A stretch of 64,000 nucleotides of DNA. Origin: an uncultured Campylobacter sp. (GTDB lineage: Bacteria; Campylobacterota; Campylobacteria; Campylobacterales; Campylobacteraceae). The notes under the pieces were generated by a model. That model worked only from the letters and a program-made list of their open reading frames with translations. It was not told the DNA's origin and did not search any database. Shown in pieces: positions 51,448 through 59,706 of the stretch. Location: contig NZ_CALLWC010000054.1 in NCBI RefSeq assembly GCF_938015785.1, positions 26,787 to 90,786 on the forward strand, in the 5' to 3' direction. A program made the translations under genes and the position numbers. Numbering within the stretch: position 1 is the stretch's first letter; each line of letters starts with the position of its first letter.

Positions 51448-51974
51448 TGAAAACTTTAGTATTTGTGATCGATATGCTAAACGGCTTCGTAAAATTCGGT
51501 GCGATGGCCGATTCCAGCATAGCAAAGATCGCTCCTGCGGTGATTAGGCAGATAGAGGCGGCGAAAAACGTGCATTTCATCTGCGACGCTCACGCCGAGC
51601 GTGATTTGGAGATGAAGCGCTATCCGATCCACTGTCTAGTTGGCTCGCCCGAAGCGGAGGTGATCGAGGAGCTCGCGCCTTACGTAAGCGAGCAAAACGT
51701 CACTTTTAAGCGCAGCACGAACGGCTTTCATAATTTGGATAAGAAAATTCTGGACGGCTTCGATCGCTTTGTGATTATGGGCTGTTGCACCGATATCTGC
51801 GTGATGCAGTTTGCGCTTAGCCTGCGCACCTATCTCAACGAAACTGGCGAGGATAAGGACGTTATCGTTCCGCGAGGTGCGGTAGCTACCTACGATGCGC
51901 CGAACCATGAGCGTGGCTACTACGATGAATGCGCGCTAAACTTAATGCAAAATGCGGGAATTTTGGTAATTTAA
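51447..51974 (+). CDS. isochorismatase-family cysteine hydrolase (nicotinamidase-like)
   Basis: A 175-residue hydrolase. Expected triad: Asp9 (FVIDMLNGF), Lys88 (VTFKRSTNGF) and Cys118 (GCCTDICVMQFAL). The Asp/His metal ligands of nicotinamidases may be Asp48/His50 (CDAHAERD), which argues for nicotinamidase or a close amidase. AAGGAG precedes the ATG, which overlaps the upstream stop (TGATG). It pairs with the nitrilase-type enzyme, so the operon handles small amides after ruvC. Confidence 0.88.
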   Translation: MKTLVFVIDMLNGFVKFGAMADSSIAKIAPAVIRQIEAAKNVHFICDAHAERDLEMKRYPIHCLVGSPEAEVIEELAPYVSEQNVTFKRSTNGFHNLDKKILDGFDRFVIMGCCTDICVMQFALSLRTYLNETGEDKDVIVPRGAVATYDAPNHERGYYDECALNLMQNAGILVI

Positions 51975-52129
51975 GCTGCGCTTGGATCAGACAGAATTTT
52001 AAGTTAAATTTTATAGCGTATAAATTTAAAATTTAGAGTCGCTCTTAAAATTTTGGAATTTTTTGAGCGGTAGAATTTTGAAATTTTGTGTTGTTCGTAG
52101 AATTTTAAGACTCTAACCCTTTACGGATT

Positions 52130-53293
52130 TTAGCTTTGTTTTACCGCGACTGCTTTTGCGACGAAAAATCCAACTACCCCGGAAATTATCGAGCCTAAAA
52201 ATACCGCGAGCTTGTCTGTGTAATGATACATATCGCTGCCGCCGTATGCGAGGCCATCGACGAAAAGCGCCATCGTAAAGCCGATACCACAGATAATTGC
52301 CACGGCGTAAAGCTGTGGCCAGCCTGCGTTTTCGGGCATGTAGGCGATTTTGGCTTTGATTAAGATCCAGCTGAAGGCAAAAATTCCGATCTGTTTACCG
52401 AAAAATAGCCCGAGCATGATGCCCATCGGCACCGGGCCGAAAAGGAAGCTAGGACTGATGCCTGCTAGCGAAACGCCTGCGTTTGTAAAGGCAAAGATCG
52501 GCAAGATGAAGAAATTTACGGGGTAGGCTAGTCCGTGCTCCATATCCTTTAGCATAGAACCCGAGCGGGTCTTAAGCGGGATGCAAAAGCCCGCAAGCAC
52601 TCCCGCGATAGTCGCGTGGATACCGGAGTTTAGTACCATCACCCACAGCATCACGGCCACGATGATAAACGGAAGCTTTTTATCAACGCCAAGTCTGCTC
52701 ATCACTAGCATTATTGCGACACAGGCAGCCGCGCCGCCTAGATAGATTGCGTTTATGGTAGAGGAATAAAACAAAGCGATGATTAAAATTGCACACAGAT
52801 CGTCCATTATCGCAAGCGTCAAAACAAAAATTTTAAGGCTCGCGGGGATTTTTTTGCCTAAAAGTGCCATCACGCCCACGGCAAAGGCGATATCGGTCGC
52901 CGTTGGGATCGCCCAGCCCTTCATCGCGACGGCATCGTCCCAGTTGATGATCGAAAATATGATCGCAGGCATCATTACTCCGCCCAGAGCTGCGAAGCTA
53001 GGAAGTAAAATTTGAGAGAAATGGTGCAGCTGTCCTTCTATTTTTTCGCGCTTGAGCTCAAGTCCGATGGCAAAGAAAAATATCGCCATAAGCACGTCGT
53101 TTACCAAAAAATGCATCGATTCGTCAAGTTTCGCAGAACCCACACCTATGGTAAAACTCAAATGCAAAAACGCTTCGTAATATTTCGATAAAAATTCTAC
53201 GTTTTGAGCTATGATCGCAAAAACTGCGGATAGAAGTAATATAACGCCGGCGCTACTTTCGCTTGATAAAATTTTCTTAATGATATGTTGCAC
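52130..53293 (-). CDS. nhaA: Na+/H+ antiporter NhaA
   Basis: A 387-residue antiporter with 11-12 membrane helices. Ion-binding Asp pair in AIMDDLCAILIIA (~residues 163-164) and the TM4 motif PTATDIAFAVGVMALLG are present, as is the C-terminal GGIGFTMALF-like segment (ICGIGFTMALFVDGLA). It exports Na+ for protons and supports pH homeostasis. AAGGAAGC precedes the ATG. Convergent with the isochorismatase gene across a 155-bp gap full of AATTTTA words. Confidence 0.97.
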   Translation of the reverse strand: MQHIIKKILSSESSAGVILLLSAVFAIIAQNVEFLSKYYEAFLHLSFTIGVGSAKLDESMHFLVNDVLMAIFFFAIGLELKREKIEGQLHHFSQILLPSFAALGGVMMPAIIFSIINWDDAVAMKGWAIPTATDIAFAVGVMALLGKKIPASLKIFVLTLAIMDDLCAILIIALFYSSTINAIYLGGAAACVAIMLVMSRLGVDKKLPFIIVAVMLWVMVLNSGIHATIAGVLAGFCIPLKTRSGSMLKDMEHGLAYPVNFFILPIFAFTNAGVSLAGISPSFLFGPVPMGIMLGLFFGKQIGIFAFSWILIKAKIAYMPENAGWPQLYAVAIICGIGFTMALFVDGLAYGGSDMYHYTDKLAVFLGSIISGVVGFFVAKAVAVKQS

Positions 53294-53358
53294 ATGCTTC
53301 CTTTAAAAATTTTGCCTTAATTTTATGCAAATTTTAATTAAATTTTTATCAAAACGGG

Positions 53359-53799
53359 CTAGTTGCTCGGTAAATTCGGCATTATTAGCATTGCATAAAG
53401 TATTATAAACATTATGATCGTAGGGCCTTCGTTGATCGCACGGAAGTATTTTCCGCTCCTGTGACACTCGTTTTTTTCAAATTTATACATATAATAATAC
53501 AGCCACAAATGATAACAGATTAGCAAAACTCCGGCTAGTAATTTTATATGAAAATATCCCATTTTCATAAGCCCCGGATTTAAAATGATAAGCATCACGC
53601 CGCTAAAAACCGTCACCGCCATTGCTATCCAGCCGATCGCGTGATACAGCATCCGCTCCATCTTTTTAACGACCTTTACGAAATCCGGCTTGTCTAAATT
53701 TTCAGCGTGATATACATACAGACGTGGCATGTAAAACAGCATCGCCATCCATGAAATAAAGCCCGCAAAATGGATAAATTTAAACCAATAGTAACTCAT
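53359..53799 (-). CDS. hemJ: protoporphyrinogen IX oxidase HemJ
   Basis: A 146-residue, four-helix membrane protein. Conserved HemJ features: FIHFAGFISWMAMLFYMPRLYVYH at the N-terminus (His10, Arg26 region), FHIKLLAGVLLICYHLWLYYY, and SGKYFRAINEGPTIIMF. It oxidises protoporphyrinogen to protoporphyrin in haem synthesis, passing electrons to the respiratory chain. AAGGAGG precedes the ATG. The gene lies 10 nt after the SHOCT-type gene and is the last of an lspA-led group. Confidence 0.92.
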   Translation of the reverse strand: MSYYWFKFIHFAGFISWMAMLFYMPRLYVYHAENLDKPDFVKVVKKMERMLYHAIGWIAMAVTVFSGVMLIILNPGLMKMGYFHIKLLAGVLLICYHLWLYYYMYKFEKNECHRSGKYFRAINEGPTIIMFIILYAMLIMPNLPSN

Positions 53800-53809
53800 T
53801 TTAGCCTCC

Positions 53810-54202
53810 TTAATCTCTCATTAAAATTTCTTTTCGCGCTTCGAATTCCTCTTTGGAAATCGCGCCTTTTTGATACAGCTCATAAAGTGCATCGACTTTT
53901 TTTAGACGTCCTTCGTAGTCGTCCTCCTCCGTCTCGCTTGCAAAAGCATTTAAATCTTCCACCCAAATTCCTACGAAAAATATATCTAGCAAAATCCAAA
54001 TTCCCCAAATCGCCCAAAACAAAAAGCCCACTAAAAACCATAGTGTAAAACTTCCCAGCCAAAATAGCGCGATTTGAGCAAATCCGCTGATAAATTTGCC
54101 GCAATAAATTCTATGCAGTCCGCCGCCGATCGGCATAGCTGCGATCCACGAAAACGCACCTAAAAACCAAAGCGCGTAAGCGATATAATTATTTCTCTTC
54201 AT
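53810..54202 (-). CDS. small TM2-like membrane protein with SHOCT tail
   Basis: A 130-residue protein with three hydrophobic segments; GGGLHRIYCGKFISG near 26-40 resembles a TM2 motif. The C-terminus (VDALYELYQKGAISKEEFEARKEILMRD region, 104-130) is a SHOCT domain, a short oligomerisation or targeting helix pair. An acidic linker (SETEEDDYEG) joins them. Function unknown. It overlaps lspA by 14 nt. Confidence 0.8.
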   Translation of the reverse strand: MKRNNYIAYALWFLGAFSWIAAMPIGGGLHRIYCGKFISGFAQIALFWLGSFTLWFLVGFLFWAIWGIWILLDIFFVGIWVEDLNAFASETEEDDYEGRLKKVDALYELYQKGAISKEEFEARKEILMRD

Positions 54203-54650
54203 TTTTCTCCTTTTTTGCGGTGTGTAAGCCCTGAAAAATAAAAATCACGACGGCCAGATCTATCATCACGTCGGCGAAATTAAACACCGCAAACTCAAAC
54301 CACTTATGCCACGCGACATAATCCACAACGCCGCCGCGAATAAAGCGATCGAGCAAATTTGAACAACCTCCCGCGAGCATCAGCGCAAACGGCATCCAAT
54401 GCTCGCAAAAAAGCTTTTTATGACAAAATACATACGCCGCAAGTACTGAGATCAGCGCGATCTGGATAAATTTTAAATTTTCGCCCAAAAACGCAAACAT
54501 CGAAAACGCAACGCCGCGGTTAAGCGTAAGCTCTAGCGAAAAAAACTCTCCCTGCCATGAAAAGCCGTTTAAAAACAGAAGTTTTATCGCTTGATCGATC
54601 GCAAAGATCACCGCAAAAAGTAGGATAAATTTAATACAGGTCTTAGCCAT
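54189..54650 (-). CDS. lspA: lipoprotein signal peptidase LspA
   Basis: A 153-residue, four-helix aspartyl protease that removes signal peptides from diacylated prolipoproteins such as the lipoproteins in this window. Catalytic aspartates lie in GGCSNLLDRFIRGGVVDYV (Asp ~110) and VFNFADVMIDLAV (Asp ~131). N-x-x-D spacing and length (~155) match the family. The gene after it overlaps by 14 nt. glmM lies 98 nt upstream, in the same direction. Confidence 0.96.
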   Translation of the reverse strand: MAKTCIKFILLFAVIFAIDQAIKLLFLNGFSWQGEFFSLELTLNRGVAFSMFAFLGENLKFIQIALISVLAAYVFCHKKLFCEHWMPFALMLAGGCSNLLDRFIRGGVVDYVAWHKWFEFAVFNFADVMIDLAVVIFIFQGLHTAKKEKNEEK

Positions 54651-54748
54651 CTCGCAGCCTAAATTTAAATATGTAAAGCCTGCATTTTTTGTCCGCGCCT
54701 TTTGTACCGAGCCATGAGCTTGTCGCGCCGTAAAATTTCACCGCAACG

Positions 54749-56089
54749 CTACTCATTTAGGGCTTTGGCAAAAAATTTCTCGACCTCGTCCATTCGCTTT
54801 TGCAGCAGCTTTTCGTTTTTGCCCTCGATTAAGAGGCGGATAACGTTTTCGGTGCCGGAGTAGCGAAAGAGCGAGCGGATCTTGTCCGCTTTAAGGCTTG
54901 CTTCAAGCTCCTTTAGCCCTTTTAATTTTTCAAGCGGTTTTTTATCCGAAATTTTTAAATTCTTTAAAATTTGTGGATAGGGCTTAATCATCCCCGAAAA
55001 TTCGCTTGCCTTCTTTTTCATATCCAACATGCAAGCGGCGAATTGTAGCGCGCTTGCGATGCCGTCGCCCGTTTTGGCGTAATCGCCAAAGATTACGTGC
55101 CCGCTCTGCTCGCCGCCGAAATTTGCGCCTAGCTCGTGCATCGTCTCAAGTACGAATTTATCGCCTACATTGCAGCGATGAAGCGCGATGTCGTGTTTAG
55201 CTAAAAAATCCTCCAGCGCAGAATTACTCATCACTGTGGCTACCATTTTATTGCCTGCTAAGCGATTTTTTCCTTTCAAATAGACTGCTAAAATTCCAAG
55301 TAGCGCGTCGCCGTGGATGATCTCGCCGTTTTCGTCCACGACTACGAGCCTATCGGCATCCCCGTCGAAAGCAAAGCCGACGTCGGCGCGTAATCTTTTG
55401 ACCTCCGAGGCTAAATTTTGCGGGCTTAGTGCGCCGCAAGCATCATTAATATTTTTGCCGTTAGGTTCGTCGCCGATGACGATAGTTTCGGCTCCCAGCT
55501 CGTTAAATACCGTAGGCGCGACCCTGTAGCTTGCTCCGTTTGCGCAATCAAGTACCACGCGAAGCCCGTGCAGTGTCTTTTGCTTCGGAAAGGAATTTTT
55601 AATATGCACGATGTATCTGCCGATGACGTCGTCCACGCGCTTTGCGGCGCCGATTTGCATCATTTTGGTGCGCGCCTCGGCGATTAGATCGTCACTGAAA
55701 TAAATTTTTTCGATCTGTGCTTCCTCTTTTTCGTCGAGTTTAAAGCCCTCGCTGTTGAAAAATTTAATGCCGTTGTCGTAGTATGGATTGTGGCTCGCGC
55801 TTATCATGATGCCTGCATCGCAGCGCATATCCTCCGTAAGAAAGGCAATCGCAGGAGTAGGCATCGGACCGATCTGGCGGACGTTGTAGCCTACCGAGGT
55901 AAGGCCCGCAACTATCGCTGTTTCTATCATATAGCCGCTTCTGCGGGTATCTTTGCCGACTAAAATCATATTCGTAACGGAATTTTTCCTAAAATAAATT
56001 CCCGCTGCCATCGCTACGCGCATCGCAAGCTCGGCGGTTAGAAATTCTCCCGCTTTGCCTCGTACACCGTCCGTTCCGAAAAGTTTCAT
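54749..56089 (-). CDS. glmM: phosphoglucosamine mutase GlmM
   Basis: A 446-residue enzyme converting glucosamine-6-phosphate to glucosamine-1-phosphate for peptidoglycan and LPS. Active-site phosphoserine in ISASHNPYYDNGIKFF (~residue 101), metal loop DGDADR near 242, sugar-binding GGEQSGHVIF near 325, phosphate-binding RYSGTENVIRLLIEG near 408-422. ATG at 56089 follows AAGGA with 7-nt spacing; a TTG two codons earlier is unlikely. Confidence 0.97.
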   Translation of the reverse strand: MKLFGTDGVRGKAGEFLTAELAMRVAMAAGIYFRKNSVTNMILVGKDTRRSGYMIETAIVAGLTSVGYNVRQIGPMPTPAIAFLTEDMRCDAGIMISASHNPYYDNGIKFFNSEGFKLDEKEEAQIEKIYFSDDLIAEARTKMMQIGAAKRVDDVIGRYIVHIKNSFPKQKTLHGLRVVLDCANGASYRVAPTVFNELGAETIVIGDEPNGKNINDACGALSPQNLASEVKRLRADVGFAFDGDADRLVVVDENGEIIHGDALLGILAVYLKGKNRLAGNKMVATVMSNSALEDFLAKHDIALHRCNVGDKFVLETMHELGANFGGEQSGHVIFGDYAKTGDGIASALQFAACMLDMKKKASEFSGMIKPYPQILKNLKISDKKPLEKLKGLKELEASLKADKIRSLFRYSGTENVIRLLIEGKNEKLLQKRMDEVEKFFAKALNE

Positions 56090-56203
56090 TATCAAATCCT
56101 TGTATAAAAATCATGAAATTCTACCAGAAAAAGTTTAATCTTAATAAATTTAAACTATATTTAAATTTTACTTAAATTAAGCGTCGATTAAATATTTTTT
56201 ACG

Positions 56204-56209
56204 TATAAT
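56204..56209 (+). promoter_or_regulatory. rpsT: -10 box for rpsT
   Basis: GTATAAT after a T-run (TATTTTTTACG), 33 nt before the rpsT ATG. Confidence 0.6.
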
Positions 56210-56241
56210 CGCAGGTTCAAATTTAACCGAAAAGGAACGTT

Positions 56242-56514
56242 ATGGCAAATCACAAATCCGCCGAAAAACGCGCGAGACAAACCATAAAAAGAACGGAGCG
56301 AAATAGATTTTATCGCACCAGAGTAAAAAATATCACAAAAGCCGTAAGAGAGGCGGTCGAGAGCAAGGATCTAGACGCAGCGACTCAGGCTCTAAAAACG
56401 GCTAATGAAAGCTTTCACAGCTTCGTAAGCAGGGGCTTTTTGAAAAAACGGACCGCGAGCAGAAAAGTAAGCCGCCTAGCCAAACTCGTAAATTCTTTAA
56501 AAACCGCCGCGTAA
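56242..56514 (+). CDS. rpsT: 30S ribosomal protein S20
   Basis: A 90-residue basic, helical protein that binds 16S rRNA. Start ANHKSAEKRARQTIKRTERNR region and C-terminal KKRTASRKVSRLAKLVNSL are characteristic of S20. AAAGGAACG precedes the ATG. prfA follows after 24 nt, a neighbourhood seen in other Campylobacter. Confidence 0.97.
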   Translation: MANHKSAEKRARQTIKRTERNRFYRTRVKNITKAVREAVESKDLDAATQALKTANESFHSFVSRGFLKKRTASRKVSRLAKLVNSLKTAA

Positions 56515-56538
56515 GCGCCCCTTACGCATAAAATTTAA

Positions 56539-57606
56539 ATGCTAGCCGATAAACTAAAGCCTTTTTTGGATCGCTACGACGAGCTTTCGCGCATGCTTAG
56601 CGATCCCGCAGTTACCGCAGATATCGCTAATATGACGGCGCTATCTAAGGAGCAGCGCAATATCGAGCCGATCAAAGAGGCGGCTAGCGAGTATCTTAAA
56701 ATTTTAAATCAGATCGAAGAGAACAAAGCTCTGCTAAGCGATGCCGATCTCGGCGAGCTAGCCAAAGAGGAGCTTAAAAGCTTAGAGAGCGAAAAGCCGC
56801 AGCTCGAAGAAAAAATCAAAATTTTACTGCTTCCGAAAGACCCAAACGACGATAAAAATATCTTTCTTGAGATTCGCGCCGGTACGGGCGGTGACGAAGC
56901 GGCGCTGTTTGCGGGCGATCTACTCGGCGCGTATCTGCGCTACGCCGATCTTCGCGGCTATAAATGCGAGATCGTAAGCACTAGCGAAGGCAGCGTCGGC
57001 GGCTACAAAGAAGCGATCTTGCTCGTAAAGGGCGCGGGAGCGTATTCGCGGCTGAAATTTGAAGGTGGCACTCACCGCGTGCAGCGCGTCCCCGAAACGG
57101 AGAGTCAGGGCAGGGTGCATACCTCCGCGATCACCGTCGCCGTCATGCCCGAGATCGAGGATAGCGAGATACAGATCAATCCGAACGATCTTCGCATCGA
57201 CGTTATGCGCAGCTCCGGCCACGGCGGGCAGTCCGTAAATACCACCGATAGCGCCGTTCGTATCACTCACATCCCGACTGGTTTAGTCGTCACCAACCAA
57301 GACGGCAAGGACCAGCACAAAAACAAAGAGGCGGCGATGAAGGTGCTAAAGGCGCGCCTTTACGATATGCAGGAGCAGGAGCGCTTAGATAAAGAGCGCA
57401 AAGATCGCAAGGATCAGGTAGGCACCGGCGACCGCTCGGGGCGGATCCGCACCTACAACTATCCGCAAAACCGCATCAGTGACCACCGCATAAATTTAAC
57501 TCTCTACCGCCTGGATGCGATCATGGCTGGCGGTTTGTTCGACGAGATCATCGATCCGCTCATAGCGCACTCTCAAGCCGAAGCGATCGCAAACGCGGGC
57601 TATTAA
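56539..57606 (+). CDS. prfA: peptide chain release factor 1
   Basis: A 355-residue release factor that reads UAA and UAG. GGQ motif in SSGHGGQSVNTTDSAVRITH near residues 225-244 catalyses peptidyl release; the stop-codon-reading PxT-type loop lies in the middle (RVPETESQGRVHTS near 183-196). Length matches RF1 (~355-360). The ribosome site is weak; co-transcription with rpsT is likely. Note that the two interrupted genes downstream use TAG and TAA, both read by this factor. Confidence 0.97.
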   Translation: MLADKLKPFLDRYDELSRMLSDPAVTADIANMTALSKEQRNIEPIKEAASEYLKILNQIEENKALLSDADLGELAKEELKSLESEKPQLEEKIKILLLPKDPNDDKNIFLEIRAGTGGDEAALFAGDLLGAYLRYADLRGYKCEIVSTSEGSVGGYKEAILLVKGAGAYSRLKFEGGTHRVQRVPETESQGRVHTSAITVAVMPEIEDSEIQINPNDLRIDVMRSSGHGGQSVNTTDSAVRITHIPTGLVVTNQDGKDQHKNKEAAMKVLKARLYDMQEQERLDKERKDRKDQVGTGDRSGRIRTYNYPQNRISDHRINLTLYRLDAIMAGGLFDEIIDPLIAHSQAEAIANAGY

Positions 57607-58016
57607 GCCTTTTAAAATTTTAATTTCAATCCCTATATTTTCAAAATTTTGCTGCGATTATGCTGCAAATTTTACTTTAAATTTAAACGTGAGCTTTCGG
57701 AGCAATGTATTTAATGGCTTTCGCCTCGGTAAATTCACTTAAATTTCATCGCAGCCCCCGCTTGAAATTCCGCCTTTTTAAATTCTATCGCTGCGCCGTC
57801 TAGCGTTTTAAATTTCTCTGTTTTTTTTAAAATGCGCGCCTCAAATACCGCTTTAAAATTTACGCAGACGTGAGCGAGCGAGGAGTCGCCGCGATAAATT
57901 TAAAGTCAAATTTTATTTCTAGCCATCTTTTAATTTGTTTCTTATCTTTGATGTATTAAAATCCCGCTCCGTTTCATTCGTAAATTTAAAACGTATCTTA
58001 AAAACAAGGAAAGCCG
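57607..58016. other. intergenic region, nothing recognised
   Basis: About 410 bp with AAATTTT words and an 8-T tract near 57821-57828; no coding or RNA signal. Confidence 0.35.
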
Positions 58017-58274
58017 ATGAGCGAAAGAAATTTACAAATTTTAGGTTAGGCGGGCACATGCCTGTCGGTCATCATGTACGTGTCCTACGTGCCGAACATA
58101 ATGGCGAATTTAGACGGCAACAAGGTCCCGTTTCTCCAGCCACTTGCAGCTGCGATAAACTGCACGATATGGGTCAGCTACGGTCTTTTAAAGTCTAAAA
58201 AGGACTATCCGCTCGCCGCGGCGAATTTCCCGGGGATCATCTTTGGGCTGCTAACTGCAATAACGGCGCTTTAA
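58017..58274 (+). pseudogene. SemiSWEET-type sugar transporter interrupted by TAG at codon 11
   Basis: AAGGA at 58006-58010 and ATG at 58017 begin a frame whose codon 11 is TAG (58047-58049). Past it the frame continues cleanly to 58274 as an 85-codon SemiSWEET: three helices, GTCLSVIMYVSYVP, FLQPLAAAINCTIWVSYG, FPGIIFGLL. Family members have a Trp at this position (GWVGT), so TGG to TAG is the simplest cause. The PQ-loop proline-glutamine is also changed to Pro-Asn (VPNIM). Reinitiation at the internal ATG 58074 would lose most of helix 1. Confidence 0.8.
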
Positions 58275-58562
58275 ACCGCCTTTAGTGGCTTAATAAATTT
58301 CAAAATCGCCCGCGCCGCACCTTGTCTGCCGCGTCCGCAACGCTTTTTAGTCGCCTACTACGCTGCAACTACTCGATCGCTGTCAGCTGAGCCTGAGCTA
58401 GCTTACCACAAGCGCGCCCGCACCTCACATATCCATTACGACGCGGCTTTAAATTTCACAAAATCGTCCGTGCCGAATTCAAGTCTGTCGAATTTAAATA
58501 ACTTTTATACAAAATTTGATAAGCTTATTTTGATTAAAATTTTATCTTTAAAAGGACGAAAA
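58275..58562. other. intergenic region, nothing recognised
   Basis: About 290 bp; nothing beyond an AT-rich end (58498-58550) that probably holds the promoter of the stress-protein gene. Confidence 0.35.
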
Positions 58563-59408
58563 ATGAAAAAGGTCATCACTTGCGTCGATCAAAATGCGCT
58601 TGCCCCAGCGGTTAGAGATTACGGAATTTACGTCGCTAAAACCTTGGGTGCCGAGCTCGTGTTTATTCACGTGGTTGAAATCCCAGAGCTTGGCGAGAAT
58701 TTTTATGGGCTAGCCGCAGGCGGAATCGTCCTAGGAGAGAATGATATCCTTGCAAATAGCTACGGAAGTCCCACACTAGGCGGCGTGGATGCGGAGAAAG
58801 ACCACGAAGAAGCCGAAGCGATGCTGGATGAATATATCTGCGCCGCGACTGCTGCGGGCGTAAAGGCGAGTAAGATCATCAAAGATGGCGATTTTATCGA
58901 CGTTATCGCTGAGTACAAGGACGAAGCTGAAATTTTTGTACTCGGTATCAAGGGCTCAAATAACGAGGACGTAGGCTTTAACGCAAGCGTGCTGATAAAG
59001 GAGCTTCACGTGCCGTCGCTGCTCGTGAATAAGGAATTTTCACCGATTAACTCCGTGCTCATTGCGTTTGACGGCACTGACGCGGCGAAACGCACGCTTG
59101 AGTTTATAAAGAGTTCAAAGCTTCTTGCGAGCGCACATAAACATGTCTTGCACATCAATCTCGATGCCACAGAGGGCGAGCGGACGCTGGATCTGGCGCG
59201 AGAAATTTTAGGCACTCAAAACGCCACTTTCAAATATATCCAAGCGGAAGTGCCCGCCGATGAGATCATCAAATATCGCCGCGCCAATAACCTCGATCTG
59301 ATCGCTACTGGCGCCTTTACGAAGGGATTTTTCAAAAAGCTCTTTTTAGGCAGCGTCTCCGAGGATATCTTGCACAATGCGCTTGTACCGGTGCTAGTGC
59401 TATCATAA
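58563..59408 (+). CDS. tandem universal stress protein (two Usp domains)
   Basis: A 281-residue cytoplasmic protein with two Usp domains, ~1-150 and ~155-281. Each begins with a beta strand plus Asp (VITCVDQNA; VLIAFDGTDAAKRTLEF). The second ends in the nucleotide-binding pattern ATGAFTKGFFKKLFLGSVSEDILHNALVPVLV. The first lacks a full glycine motif. ATG at 58563 follows AAAAGGACG; the longer upstream frame has no ribosome site. Likely a stress-linked ATP/AMP-binding protein. Confidence 0.9.
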   Translation: MKKVITCVDQNALAPAVRDYGIYVAKTLGAELVFIHVVEIPELGENFYGLAAGGIVLGENDILANSYGSPTLGGVDAEKDHEEAEAMLDEYICAATAAGVKASKIIKDGDFIDVIAEYKDEAEIFVLGIKGSNNEDVGFNASVLIKELHVPSLLVNKEFSPINSVLIAFDGTDAAKRTLEFIKSSKLLASAHKHVLHINLDATEGERTLDLAREILGTQNATFKYIQAEVPADEIIKYRRANNLDLIATGAFTKGFFKKLFLGSVSEDILHNALVPVLVLS

Positions 59409-59706
59409 TCGCAAGACTAAACGCCGATAAACGTTAAATTCCGTCGCTTACGTTATTTTAAAGCGGCGGAATTTTAGAATTTTAAATTTTTAAATCCTTC
59501 GTTTTTCAAATTTATATACTTTTTAAAATTTATATAAATTTTGCTTAATAATTCGTCAATAGATCTTATTAAATTCCGTTAAATTAGTAATTGCATATAA
59601 AATTTTATGATTTAATTTATTAAAAATTTTATTACTATTTAAAAAGAATTGTAAGATAATCCCGCCAGTAAATTGATATAGATTATAAAATCTAAAAAGG
59701 ATTTTT
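59409..59706. other. AT-rich region upstream of the TonB receptor gene
   Basis: About 300 bp, the most AT-rich stretch here (59500-59700). It should hold the receptor promoter (GATAAT or TATAAA near 59653-59692) and possibly a Fur site, but I see no clean Fur consensus. Confidence 0.35.

Noticed and set aside
58470..58562. Longer start for the universal stress protein
   Set aside because: The added residues come from AT-rich promoter-like DNA; the ATG at 58563 has AAAAGGACG and matches the domain start.
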